From assembly GCF_005938645.2 (NCBI RefSeq), contig NZ_CP042171.1:434001-498000 (forward strand): 64,000 nt of DNA, read 5' to 3'. A program made the translations under genes and the position numbers. Positions 1 through 8,185 of this stretch are shown here, one piece after another (the first letter of the stretch is position 1; the number at the start of each line of letters is the position of its first letter). Origin of the DNA: Pedobacter sp. KBS0701 (GTDB taxonomy: Bacteria > Bacteroidota > Bacteroidia > Sphingobacteriales > Sphingobacteriaceae). The notes under the pieces are model-generated. The model ran no database searches. It had not been told where the DNA came from and saw only the letters and a list, made by a program, of their open reading frames with translations.

Positions 1-288
1 GCAGAGCTTTGTTTGATTAAAAAGCCGGTGATTTTGGTGCCTTCGCCAAATGTAGCAGAAGATCATCAAACTAAAAATGCCATGGCCCTGGTTAAAAATG
101 GAGCAGCAATATTAATTAACGATCGCTCCGCGGAAGATACCCTGGTTAAGGAAGCACTGACATTGCTAACAAATAAAGAACAGTGTGAAACGCTGGCTCA
201 AAACCTGGCTAAGATGGCATTGCCAAAGGCAGATGAAATTATTGCGAATGAAGTGTTGAAATTGATTAATAGAGATATGAGAAACTAG
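1..288 (+). CDS. murG: MurG, C-terminal end (gene starts outside window)
   Basis: This is the last 95 or so residues of UDP-N-acetylglucosamine:lipid-I N-acetylglucosaminyltransferase, which makes lipid II at the inner face of the membrane. The frame is open to the left edge (reading AELCLIKKPVILVPSP), so the TTG at 13 is not a real start. The PSPNVAEDHQ stretch followed by NAMALVKNGAA is the typical MurG nucleotide-sugar binding loop and the helix after it. murC follows after a 64-base spacer, the usual order in Bacteroidota division clusters. Identity is well supported by motif and neighbours; only the N-terminal domain is missing because of the window edge. Confidence 0.93.
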   Translation, partial: AELCLIKKPVILVPSPNVAEDHQTKNAMALVKNGAAILINDRSAEDTLVKEALTLLTNKEQCETLAQNLAKMALPKADEIIANEVLKLINRDMRN

Positions 289-352
289 ATGTGTAATTTG
301 AGATTAGACTATTTGTATAGTGTCTCAAATCTCCCATCTCAAATCTAAAAAA

Positions 353-1711
353 ATGGAACTAAGTAAAATAAATAGGGTTTTCTTTGTAGGTATCGGTGGT
401 ATCGGCATGAGTGCGCTTGCCCGTTATTTTGCTAAACGCGGACAGGTGGTTTGTGGTTACGATAAAACATGTACCAAGCTGACCGAAACTTTGGAACAGG
501 AAGGAATTTTGATTACCTATCTTGATGAAACCACTTCATTGCCTGAGGAATTTTCGGATAATCAGGATGACACCCTTGTAGTTTATACACCCGCAATTCC
601 GAAAGATTCGAAAATTTTAAACCATTTTATTAATAAAGGTTTTGCACTTAAAAAGCGTTCAGAGGTTTTGGGTATCATCAGCAAGGGCATGTTCTGTATT
701 GCGGTTGCGGGTACGCATGGTAAAACCACCACATCGTCTATTGTAGCGCATATTCTAAAGGATACTGGTTACGATTGTACGGCATTTTTGGGTGGTATAA
801 CCAGTAATTACAACAGCAATGTACTTTTTGGCGATAACAATGTGGTGGTAGTAGAAGCCGATGAATATGACCGTTCTTTCCTGACATTGCATCCTGATGT
901 AGCCGTGGTGACCTCGATGGATGCTGATCATTTGGACATCTACGGAGATAAAAGTCAACTCGAAGAATCTTTCAGGTTATTTGCCGGGCAGCTGAAGGCC
1001 GAAGGTACACTTTATGCACATGAAGGATTGCCTTTGGAAAATAGCATCAGTTATGCTGCAAGTCCAACTGCTACGGCAAAAGCAGAAAATTTAAGGGTAG
1101 AAGGCTCGAAATTTGTTTTCGATTATGCAGATACCACGCAACGCATAAAAGATATCAGCTTGATGATTCCCGGTAAACATAATGTAGAAAATACAACCGT
1201 TGCCATTGCCATTGCTTTGCAATTGGGTATTGATGTGGAAAAGGTGAAACAGGCTGTTGCAAACTTTAAAGGGGTGAAACGCCGTTTCGAATATATTGTA
1301 AACAGTGGGACTCAGATTTATATTGATGACTATGCACATCACCCTGAAGAACTGAAAGCCTGTTTTGATGCGGTGAGACAATTGTATCCCGATAAAAAAC
1401 TAACAGTAATTTTTCAACCGCACCTGTTTACCCGTACGAGGGATTTTGCAGATGAATTTGCAAAAGTTTTAAGCACCGCTGACGAACTGCTGCTGTTGGA
1501 AATTTATCCGGCAAGAGAATTGCCCCTTGAAGGCATTAACGCACAGTTTTTATTGGATAAAATCACTTTGGCAGATAAAAGAGTATGTGGAAAAGATTTT
1601 GTGGTTCAGCATGTTAAGGACACAAAACCGGAATTAATTTTAACAGTAGGAGCGGGCGATATCGATACCATTATAGAACCCTTAAAAAAAAATATATTGA
1701 ACAATGCTTAA
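353..1711 (+). CDS. murC: UDP-N-acetylmuramate--L-alanine ligase MurC
   Basis: This cytoplasmic Mur ligase adds L-alanine to UDP-MurNAc using ATP. The 452-residue protein has the N-terminal FVGIGGIGMSALA nucleotide loop, the P-loop GTHGKTTT near residue 120, and the central and C-terminal ligase domains (YIDDYAHHPEE, FQPHLFTRT). The frame is open up to a GTG at 320, but ATG 353 is preferred: it places the glycine-rich loop at the usual distance, and the intervening bases are a low-complexity CTCAAATCT spacer. The last 8 bases overlap ftsQ, which suggests translational coupling. Length and motifs are normal for the family. Confidence 0.97.
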   Translation: MELSKINRVFFVGIGGIGMSALARYFAKRGQVVCGYDKTCTKLTETLEQEGILITYLDETTSLPEEFSDNQDDTLVVYTPAIPKDSKILNHFINKGFALKKRSEVLGIISKGMFCIAVAGTHGKTTTSSIVAHILKDTGYDCTAFLGGITSNYNSNVLFGDNNVVVVEADEYDRSFLTLHPDVAVVTSMDADHLDIYGDKSQLEESFRLFAGQLKAEGTLYAHEGLPLENSISYAASPTATAKAENLRVEGSKFVFDYADTTQRIKDISLMIPGKHNVENTTVAIAIALQLGIDVEKVKQAVANFKGVKRRFEYIVNSGTQIYIDDYAHHPEELKACFDAVRQLYPDKKLTVIFQPHLFTRTRDFADEFAKVLSTADELLLLEIYPARELPLEGINAQFLLDKITLADKRVCGKDFVVQHVKDTKPELILTVGAGDIDTIIEPLKKNILNNA

Positions 1712-2924
1712 ACGGATAAACTGGAGCGCAATTTTTACTGGCTTTGCCTGGCTGATCAGTCTGGCAGGGGTGGTTGTGCTTTTGAGTTTTATCAATGTGA
1801 AAAAGCAAACTGTTAAATGTACAGATATTAAAATCCTGATTCCTGGAGCAGATAATTTTATTGAGCGCGAAGAGATCGATGCTATTTTAAAAGAAGATCA
1901 AGGTGTGCTTTTAGGGCGTAACCTCGAAAATATCAATATTCATAAAATTGAGAAAAAACTGCAGTCTAACCCTTATATCGGTTTTGCTAAAGTGTATATA
2001 GATATGGATGGGGTGCTGCACATCGAAGTAAAACAGCGTCAGCCTATCCTTCGCATATTTAACGAGAATGGACAGGATTTTTACATTGATAATGATGGAT
2101 TGAAAATGCCTATTTCATCAAATTTCACTGCCAATGTGCTGGTGGCAACGGGACATATTACCGAGGTTTTTGGCAGTAGAATCGATACCCTGCATACACA
2201 ATTGGCGAGAGATTTATATAAAACTGCACAGTACATTAAAAAAGATACGCTTTGGGATTCTCAGATCGAACAGATTGTGGTTGATCAGAAAAACGATATC
2301 GAACTGATCCCGAGAGTAGGTAATCAGCGGATTATTTTAGGTAATGCTGATTCTCTTGAAAAGAAAATGAAAAACCTGTTGTTGTTTTATAAAAAAGCAA
2401 TGCCGCAGGTAGGATGGGATACTTATAAAACGATCAACATTAAATATACCAACCAGATTGTTTGCGAAAAAAGAGATTCGACAGCATTAGGAAAAAAAGC
2501 GAAAACAATTTCGGCGGCAGATAGTTTGAGGATACAGCGGAACGTAACCGATTCACTGATCAGAAATACCATCAGCACGGTAATGGACGATCGACCTGAA
2601 GCCGATCAGCCAGAAGAGGTAGCGCCTAAAAAGCCTGAACCTAAAAAGGTGGAAGCCAGGAAAGAAGAGCCAAAGAAAACAGAAATAAAAAAGGTAACGC
2701 CTAGAAAGGTTGAACCAGTAAAAACAGAAGTAAAAAAGCCGGTAGTTGTAGCGGCTGTTAAACCAAAGGAAACAAAACCAGCGGATAAAAAAGAGAAACC
2801 GAAGCAAACCGGAGCAACGCAGCCAAAGACGGCAAAATCTGAGGCTCAGTTGAAAAAAGAAAAAGAAGCAAGAGAAAAAGAAATCAGAGCCCTAGAAAAA
2901 CAGTATAAAACTCAGCAAAATTAA
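1704..2924 (+). CDS. ftsQ: Cell division protein FtsQ with Lys/Pro/Glu-rich tail
   Basis: This bitopic inner-membrane divisome protein links early and late division proteins. It has one transmembrane helix at about residues 8-28, then a POTRA-like segment (about 35-110, with IEREEIDAIL and PYIGFAKVYIDMDG) and the FtsQ beta domain to about residue 260. From about residue 298 to the end the protein becomes a roughly 110-residue tail of Lys, Pro, Glu and Ala with recurring KKxEPxK units, ending in a charged helix. That tail is absent from classical FtsQ. The start overlaps the murC end by 8 bases and ftsA begins 5 bases after the stop, so the genes are co-transcribed. The core call is firm by gene order and topology; the role of the tail is unknown. 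Confidence 0.92.
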   Translation: MLKRINWSAIFTGFAWLISLAGVVVLLSFINVKKQTVKCTDIKILIPGADNFIEREEIDAILKEDQGVLLGRNLENINIHKIEKKLQSNPYIGFAKVYIDMDGVLHIEVKQRQPILRIFNENGQDFYIDNDGLKMPISSNFTANVLVATGHITEVFGSRIDTLHTQLARDLYKTAQYIKKDTLWDSQIEQIVVDQKNDIELIPRVGNQRIILGNADSLEKKMKNLLLFYKKAMPQVGWDTYKTINIKYTNQIVCEKRDSTALGKKAKTISAADSLRIQRNVTDSLIRNTISTVMDDRPEADQPEEVAPKKPEPKKVEARKEEPKKTEIKKVTPRKVEPVKTEVKKPVVVAAVKPKETKPADKKEKPKQTGATQPKTAKSEAQLKKEKEAREKEIRALEKQYKTQQN

Positions 2925-2929
2925 CGAAT

Positions 2930-4288
2930 ATGGACAAGGCAAAATTTACCAGTCAGTCGCCCATTGTAGTAGGATTGGATATCGGTACTACAAAAATTTG
3001 TGTTATCGTTGGTCGTAGAACACAGCACGGTAAGATAGAAATCTTAGGAATAGGCAAGGCAGAATCGGCGGGTGTGACACGTGGAGTGGTTTCTAACATT
3101 CAAAAAACCGTACAGGGCATTGCTCAAGCAGTTGAAGTAGCAAGCGGACAATCCAATGTAGAAATACAGGTGGTAAATGTGGGTATTGCTGGTCAGCACA
3201 TTAAGAGCTTACAGCACAGAGGAATTTTAACAAGAAGAGAATTAAATAACGAAATCGGTAAAAAAGACATCGATAAGTTGATCGATGATATGTTTAAACT
3301 GGTAATGCCACCGGGTGAGGAGATCATCCATGTTTTGCCGCAGGAATTTACTATCGATAACGAGCCTGGAATCAAAGATCCAATTGGTATGGCAGGGGTT
3401 CGCCTTGAAGCTAACTTCCATATCATCTCTGGTCAGGTTACAGCCGTCAAAAACATTATCAAATGTGTCAACAATGCAGGACTTCAAACTCAGGATTTGA
3501 TTCTTGAGCCGTTGGCTTCTTCTGAATCGGTGTTGAGCGAGGAAGAAAAAGAAGCTGGTATTGCATTGGTTGATATTGGTGGTGGTACTACAGATATAGC
3601 CATTTTCCATGAAGGTATTATCCGTCATACTGCAGTTATCCCTTTTGGCGGCAATAGTGTTACTGAAGATATCAGAGAGGGTTGCTCAGTAATGCGCAAT
3701 CAGGCTGAATTGTTAAAAACACGCTTTGGTTCGGCATTGGCTGAGGAGAATAAAGAAAACGAAATTATTTGTGTTCCCGGATTACGCGGCCGCGAACCAA
3801 AAGAAATTTCGGTTAAAAACCTGGCCTACGTCATTCAGGCACGTATGGAAGAGATTATTGAGCACGTATATTACGAGATCAAATCTTCCGGATATGAGAA
3901 AAAACTTATCGGTGGTATTGTAATTACCGGTGGCGGAGCATTATTAAAACACTTATCTCAGGCGGTTGAATATGTAACCGGTTTAGATTGCCGTATTGGT
4001 TATCCGAATGAGCATTTATCTAAGTATGAAGATATGCCTAAAGCCATTTACGACGATCTGAAAAGCCCAATGTATGCAACCAGTGTAGGTTTACTGATCA
4101 AAGGAATCCAAAAAGCAGAAGAGTTAATTGAAGAAATGAAACAGCCTGGTGTTTTTGTAGAAAAACCAAAAACAGCAAAAGAAAAAGAGAAACGCGGACC
4201 GGGTTTGTTTGATAAATTACTGGCAAAAACAAGAACTTTCATTCAGGACGACATGAATGTAAGTGATGAGGATTACTTGAAAAGTTAA
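2930..4288 (+). CDS. ftsA: Cell division protein FtsA
   Basis: This actin-like ATPase tethers FtsZ to the membrane and recruits late division proteins. The 452-residue protein has phosphate loop 1 (VGLDIGTTKICVIVG near residue 14), phosphate loop 2 (VDIGGGTTDIAIF near 215) and the adenosine motif (GGIVITGGGALL near 330). The family-specific 1C domain lies between about residues 90 and 170. Near the C terminus, GLFDKLLAKTRTFIQDDM is consistent with an amphipathic membrane-targeting helix, followed by an acidic end. It lies between ftsQ (5-base gap) and ftsZ (130-base spacer to the preferred start). Nothing is abnormal in length or motifs. Confidence 0.97.
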   Translation: MDKAKFTSQSPIVVGLDIGTTKICVIVGRRTQHGKIEILGIGKAESAGVTRGVVSNIQKTVQGIAQAVEVASGQSNVEIQVVNVGIAGQHIKSLQHRGILTRRELNNEIGKKDIDKLIDDMFKLVMPPGEEIIHVLPQEFTIDNEPGIKDPIGMAGVRLEANFHIISGQVTAVKNIIKCVNNAGLQTQDLILEPLASSESVLSEEEKEAGIALVDIGGGTTDIAIFHEGIIRHTAVIPFGGNSVTEDIREGCSVMRNQAELLKTRFGSALAEENKENEIICVPGLRGREPKEISVKNLAYVIQARMEEIIEHVYYEIKSSGYEKKLIGGIVITGGGALLKHLSQAVEYVTGLDCRIGYPNEHLSKYEDMPKAIYDDLKSPMYATSVGLLIKGIQKAEELIEEMKQPGVFVEKPKTAKEKEKRGPGLFDKLLAKTRTFIQDDMNVSDEDYLKS

Positions 4289-4292
4289 TTAT

Positions 4293-4340
4293 TTTTCCAC
4301 AAAAGATGAGTTTTCCACATTATTAACAGTTGTGGAAAAC
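4293..4340. promoter_or_regulatory. Three TTTTCCACA 9-mers (DnaA-box-like) and inverted repeat between ftsA and ftsZ
   Basis: The 9-mer TTTTCCACA occurs at 4293-4301 and 4311-4319, and inverted at 4331-4339. It differs by one base from the DnaA box TTATCCACA. The second and third copies form a perfect 10-bp inverted repeat (4310-4319 with 4331-4340) around an 11-base loop, with no T-run after it, so it is not a good intrinsic terminator. The sites lie in the leader of ftsZ, where they could act as an operator. DnaA binding is inference; another regulator or an RNA hairpin is possible. Confidence 0.5.
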
Positions 4341-4418
4341 GTCTGTTGAAAAAGTGTTAATATTACATTGAGTAATGAACAGAATTTAAAAATTTTTAAA
4401 CAACTGATTCATAAAGAT

Positions 4419-6050
4419 ATGCAGTTCGAAATGTTAAAAGATAAGTCTTCAATCATCAAGGTAATTGGTGTTGGGGGCGGTGGCGGCAACGCAGTGAACC
4501 ATATGTACCTGTCTGGTATTACTGGTGTAGATTTTATTATTTGTAATACAGATGCCCAGGCATTGGAATCTAGCCCTATACCTAACAAGGTACAATTAGG
4601 CGCTAGCTTAACCGAAGGAATGGGAGCTGGCTCTATTCCTGAGGTTGGTAAAAACTCAGCTATAGAAAATATAGATGATATTAAAGCCATGTTAGGTAGT
4701 ACAACCAAAATGCTTTTTATTACAGCAGGAATGGGTGGTGGTACCGGAACAGGGGCTTCTCCAATCATTGCGAAAGCAGCTAAAGAGCTTGACATTTTAA
4801 CTGTGGCCATCATTACTACACCATTTTCTTTCGAAGGAAAAAGACGTAAACTGCAGGCTGATGAGGGAATGGAAGAGTTGAAAAAGTACGTAGATTCTTA
4901 CCTTGTGATCTCTAACGATCGCCTGCGCGAAATCTTCGGAAACTTAACTTTGGGTTCTGCCTTTGGTCAGGCCGACGATATTTTAACCACCGCTGCAAAA
5001 GGTATTGCAGAAATCATTACAGTTCCCGGTTATATCAACGTGGATTTTAAGGATGTGCGTACTGTAATGAAAGATAGTGGCGTAGCCATTATGGGTAGTT
5101 TTGCCGCTGAGGGCGAAGACCGTGCATTACAGGCGGTTGAAGGTGCTTTGGCTTCTCCGTTGTTAAAAGATAATGAAATTGAAGGTGCCCGTTATATCTT
5201 ATTGAATATCAGCTCTGGTTTGCGTGAGGTAACCATGGATGAGGTTTCTATTATTACGGACTATATTCAGGAGAAAGCTGGTTTATCAGCAGACTTAATT
5301 TGGGGTAACTGTACCGACGAATCTTTAAGCGATAAACTTTCTGTAACCATTATTGCAACAGGCTTCCAAACCTCAGAAGAACGTGTGCATGAAGAAAAAA
5401 ATAAAAAGAAAATATCACTTTTAACACCAGAAGAAGCGCCGCTCGTTCGCCCTGTTGAACCAGTAAACTCTTTTATTCAGCCCAAAACAACGCCATCTTA
5501 TGAGCCTGTTTTAAAAACGAAGGAAGAAGTTTCACAAGCAGATCTTTTTGGTGGTATGTTCAATAAACCGGAACCTCAAAAAGTTCAGGAACCAGAAAGT
5601 AATGTGGTTCGTCATACTTTAATTGAAGAAGAGCCTCAGGTAGAAGAAGTCAAAGAAACCGGATTCGAGTTTGAAGTTAAATTGGCAGAAACCAACTTTG
5701 TATTCGAAACACCAGTAGCTCAGTCAGCACCTATGCCACAACCTGAGCCAGAAATCGAAATGCCGGTTGTTGGATTAGACGACGACAAAAGTGACGAATC
5801 AATGGAAGAACAATTGAAAAAATCTAAAGAGCGTATTTTACGCTTGAAAGATCTGAGCATGAAATTGCGTACAACCAATGGTTTACAGGAATTGGAAAAC
5901 GAACCTGCATACAAACGCAAGCAAATGCAGTTGCAACAAGTTCAGCATTCTTCTGAATCGCAGGTAAGCAGGTTTACTTTAAGTAACGACCAGGACGGTG
6001 GTACTGAAATCAGACCTAATAATTCTTTTCTGCACGATAACGTTGATTAA
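4419..6050 (+). CDS. ftsZ: Cell division GTPase FtsZ
   Basis: This tubulin-like GTPase forms the Z ring. The protein has the N-terminal GVGGGGGNAVNHM loop, the tubulin signature GMGGGTGTGASP, and the NVDFKDVRTVM T7 loop that completes catalysis in the next subunit. After the GTPase and C-terminal domains (to about residue 320) comes a roughly 200-residue disordered linker rich in Glu, Pro and Gln, then the end SFLHDNVD, likely the conserved FtsA-binding peptide. The reading frame is open to a TTG at 4368, but ATG 4419 (MQFEMLKDKSS) is preferred because it gives the usual short lead before the nucleotide loop. A terminator follows at 6073-6100, closing the cluster. Confidence 0.97.
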   Translation: MQFEMLKDKSSIIKVIGVGGGGGNAVNHMYLSGITGVDFIICNTDAQALESSPIPNKVQLGASLTEGMGAGSIPEVGKNSAIENIDDIKAMLGSTTKMLFITAGMGGGTGTGASPIIAKAAKELDILTVAIITTPFSFEGKRRKLQADEGMEELKKYVDSYLVISNDRLREIFGNLTLGSAFGQADDILTTAAKGIAEIITVPGYINVDFKDVRTVMKDSGVAIMGSFAAEGEDRALQAVEGALASPLLKDNEIEGARYILLNISSGLREVTMDEVSIITDYIQEKAGLSADLIWGNCTDESLSDKLSVTIIATGFQTSEERVHEEKNKKKISLLTPEEAPLVRPVEPVNSFIQPKTTPSYEPVLKTKEEVSQADLFGGMFNKPEPQKVQEPESNVVRHTLIEEEPQVEEVKETGFEFEVKLAETNFVFETPVAQSAPMPQPEPEIEMPVVGLDDDKSDESMEEQLKKSKERILRLKDLSMKLRTTNGLQELENEPAYKRKQMQLQQVQHSSESQVSRFTLSNDQDGGTEIRPNNSFLHDNVD

Positions 6051-6072
6051 AACAAACCAAATATAATTATAG

Positions 6073-6100
6073 AGCCCCGTTGTAAAATCGGGGCTTTTTT
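6073..6100 (+). terminator. Intrinsic terminator after ftsZ
   Basis: A perfect 7-bp stem AGCCCCG/CGGGGCT (6073-6079 with 6089-6095) with a 9-base loop runs into a T-tract. It lies 23 bases after the ftsZ stop and closes the division cluster transcript. Confidence 0.9.
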
Positions 6101-6215
6101 GGCATAAAATTGGAGCACTAAAAAGCTTAATTGGAGCCTGAAAGATCATTAGGTTGATTTTAAGCCGAATAAAGCGTAAATTCGCAAAATTTCATTATAA
6201 AAAATACATAATACA

Positions 6216-7457
6216 TTGGATATATTTGATAAGATAGCAAAGCACATGGGGCCACTTGGCCAACACCAGAAATGGTCTCATGGGTATTTCTCATTTCCAA
6301 AATTAGAGGGAGAAATTGCACCTCACATGCAATTTCGTGGAAAAGAGCATTTGGTTTGGAGTTTAAACAACTACTTAGGCTTAGCCAATCACCCGGAAGT
6401 TAGAAAGGCAGATGAAGAAGCTGCTGCAAAATTCGGCATGGCTTATCCTATGGGAGCCCGCATGATGAGCGGTAACTCGAACTATCACGAACAGCTGGAG
6501 CAAGAGCTTGCAGAATTTGTAGGCAAACCTGATGCATTTTTATTAAACTATGGCTACCAGGGCATGGTGTCTATTATCGATACCTTGGTTGATAGGAATG
6601 ATGTGGTGGTATATGATGCAGAATCACACGCCTGTATTGTAGATGGATTACGTTTGCACATGGGTAAACGTTTTGTCTACAAACATAATGATATTGAGAG
6701 TGCCCGTAAGCAGTTAGAACGTGCAACTAAACTTGTTGAAGAAACTGGCGGCGGTATTCTTCTAATTACAGAAGGTGTTTTCGGAATGAGCGGCGCTCAG
6801 GGGAAATTAAGGGAAATCGTTGATCTTAAAAAAGATTTCAATTTCCGTATCCTGGTTGATGATGCACATGGTTTCGGTACCATGGGTAAAACCGGTGCCG
6901 GTACGCATGAAGCACAAGACTGTATTGAAGGAATTGATGTTTACTTTGGGACCTTTGCCAAATCAATGGCAGGTATTGGTGCGTTCGTTGCTTCAACAGA
7001 ACAAATTACCAATTTCTTGAGGTATAATATGCGTTCTCAGACTTTTGCTAAAGCATTACCTATGCCAATGGTAATTGGTTTATTAAAGCGCTTAGAATTG
7101 CTAAAAAGCAAGCCTGAGTTAAAAGATAAACTTTGGGAAATCGCAATGACCCTTCAAAAAGGATTACGTGAGCGCGGATTCGATTTAGGTGTTACCGATT
7201 CAGTAGTTACTCCGGTTTTCTTAAAAGGTGAACTTTCTGATGCCACAGCAATTACTTACGATTTACGCGAGAATTATAGCATCTTCTGCTCAATTGTAGT
7301 TTATCCGGTAATTCCAAAGGGCATGATCGAACTTCGTTTAATTCCTACAGCTGTTCACACGCTTGAAGATGTACAACGTACGCTGGATGCTTTTAGCGAA
7401 GTTGCTGAAAAATTGGAAAATGGATATTATAAAGAAAATCTTTTCGCTACCGTTTAA
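6216..7457 (+). CDS. Alpha-oxoamine synthase family PLP enzyme, substrate unknown
   Basis: This is a fold-type I PLP enzyme that condenses an acyl-CoA with an amino acid and releases CO2. The family includes 8-amino-7-oxononanoate synthase, 2-amino-3-ketobutyrate CoA ligase and serine palmitoyltransferase. Seen motifs are SLNNYLGL near the N terminus, GSR-equivalent GARMMSGN, the PLP-ring His in ESHAC, DDAHGFG (Asp/His contacts to PLP), and the Schiff-base lysine K249 in GTFAKSMAG. The start is TTG 6216 (MDIFDKIAKHMGPLG); the first in-frame ATG is only ten codons later. The opening GYFSFPKLEG differs from the serine palmitoyltransferase of Sphingobacterium as I recall it, so a second sphingoid-like or sulfonolipid (capnine-type) function is possible. 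It stands alone between two terminators. Confidence 0.85.
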   Translation: MDIFDKIAKHMGPLGQHQKWSHGYFSFPKLEGEIAPHMQFRGKEHLVWSLNNYLGLANHPEVRKADEEAAAKFGMAYPMGARMMSGNSNYHEQLEQELAEFVGKPDAFLLNYGYQGMVSIIDTLVDRNDVVVYDAESHACIVDGLRLHMGKRFVYKHNDIESARKQLERATKLVEETGGGILLITEGVFGMSGAQGKLREIVDLKKDFNFRILVDDAHGFGTMGKTGAGTHEAQDCIEGIDVYFGTFAKSMAGIGAFVASTEQITNFLRYNMRSQTFAKALPMPMVIGLLKRLELLKSKPELKDKLWEIAMTLQKGLRERGFDLGVTDSVVTPVFLKGELSDATAITYDLRENYSIFCSIVVYPVIPKGMIELRLIPTAVHTLEDVQRTLDAFSEVAEKLENGYYKENLFATV

Positions 7458-7475
7458 GATCAATGAAAATTTTAT

Positions 7476-7508
7476 AAAGCCCTTTAAATATGTTTAAAGG
7501 GCTTTTTT
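7476..7508 (+). terminator. Intrinsic terminator after the alpha-oxoamine synthase
   Basis: A 13-bp perfect stem AAAGCCCTTTAAA/TTTAAAGGGCTTT (7476-7488 with 7493-7505) with a 4-base loop ends in a T-run, 18 bases after the stop codon. Confidence 0.9.
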
Positions 7509-7712
7509 GTGTAATTTTATTTTTTAAAAATCTGTATTTCAGTTAGTTAATCAGGTTTCTTGTTGCATAATATGTTTATAAATCCATTCATGTGGAAAAA
7601 AACGTTTTAGAAGGCTGTTTTTTATTATTCTAAAAATTTTTTTATTTCGTTAAACCTTTTAAATTAGATAATTAAAACCAAAAACCTTAAAGAACCATAG
7701 GAGCAATTAAAA

Positions 7713-7889
7713 ATGAAAAAATTCGAAGAAGTAAAAAGTTTAGTGGCAGCTTTAGAAGCTGATGCAGACAAATTTTATAACAAAGGTAACAGCGCAGCTG
7801 GAACCCGTATACGTAAAGGCATGCAAGATTTGAAAAACTTAGCTCAGGCCATTCGTTTAGAAGTTCAGGAAACCAAAAATAAAGCTTAA
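7713..7889 (+). CDS. Histone H1-like small basic protein (Hc1-type)
   Basis: A 58-residue protein beginning MKKFEEVKSLVAALEADADK and ending in ETKNKA. The central KFYNKGNSAAGTRIRKGMQDLKN block is the conserved part of the short histone H1-like proteins of Bacteroidota, which probably act as nucleoid-associated proteins. It has no cysteine, no signal peptide and is predicted to be all helix. AGGAG lies 13-9 bases upstream of the ATG, unusual in a phylum where strong Shine-Dalgarno sites are rare and suggestive of high expression. It is monocistronic: a terminator precedes it and another follows 23 bases after the stop. It is too short for most ORF cut-offs and is easily missed. Confidence 0.85.
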   Translation: MKKFEEVKSLVAALEADADKFYNKGNSAAGTRIRKGMQDLKNLAQAIRLEVQETKNKA

Positions 7890-7912
7890 ACAAATAAAAT
7901 ATTATAGTGAAG

Positions 7913-7939
7913 AGCCTCAGAATTTTCTGGGGCTTTTTT
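7913..7939 (+). terminator. Intrinsic terminator after the histone H1-like gene
   Basis: An 8-bp stem AGCCTCAG/CTGGGGCT (one T-G wobble; 7913-7920 with 7927-7934) with a 6-base loop runs into a T-tract. Confidence 0.88.
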
Positions 7940-7972
7940 GTAACCTATATTTTCTTATTCGTCAGTAAATAT

Positions 7973-7980
7973 TATCTTTG
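7973..7980 (+). promoter_or_regulatory. Bacteroidota -7 box TATCTTTG upstream of the Crp-AraC gene
   Basis: TATCTTTG matches the TAnnTTTG consensus of the primary Bacteroidota sigma factor; the -33 region is only T-rich. It lies just after the preceding terminator. The roughly 200-base leader before the regulator at 8186 contains a possible 38-codon ORF (8012-8128, MRKFSYYLLFAPG...) that I do not recognise; it may be a leader peptide or chance. Confidence 0.5.
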
Positions 7981-8185
7981 CTGTAAAATATATAAGACAA
8001 ATTAACATTCAATGCGTAAGTTTTCTTATTATTTATTATTTGCTCCAGGTAGTCTTTCAGATATAGACATTTGCGGAAGTTTTGATTTTACGATGTGTCG
8101 CAAGCTTTGTGTAAGGCAAAGTAAGTAGAATACTGAAGTGCGCGAATGATTTGGTTTGAAGTGATAATATTATTAGCAGGATACG

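Noticed and set aside
4368..4418. TTG start giving a 17-residue longer FtsZ
   Set aside because: ATG 4419 places the nucleotide loop at the usual distance; the extra residues have no counterpart in the family as I know it.
7687..7893. 68-residue minus-strand ORF over the histone H1-like gene
   Set aside because: The plus-strand reading has an AGGAG site, typical composition and family motifs; the minus reading is a shadow.
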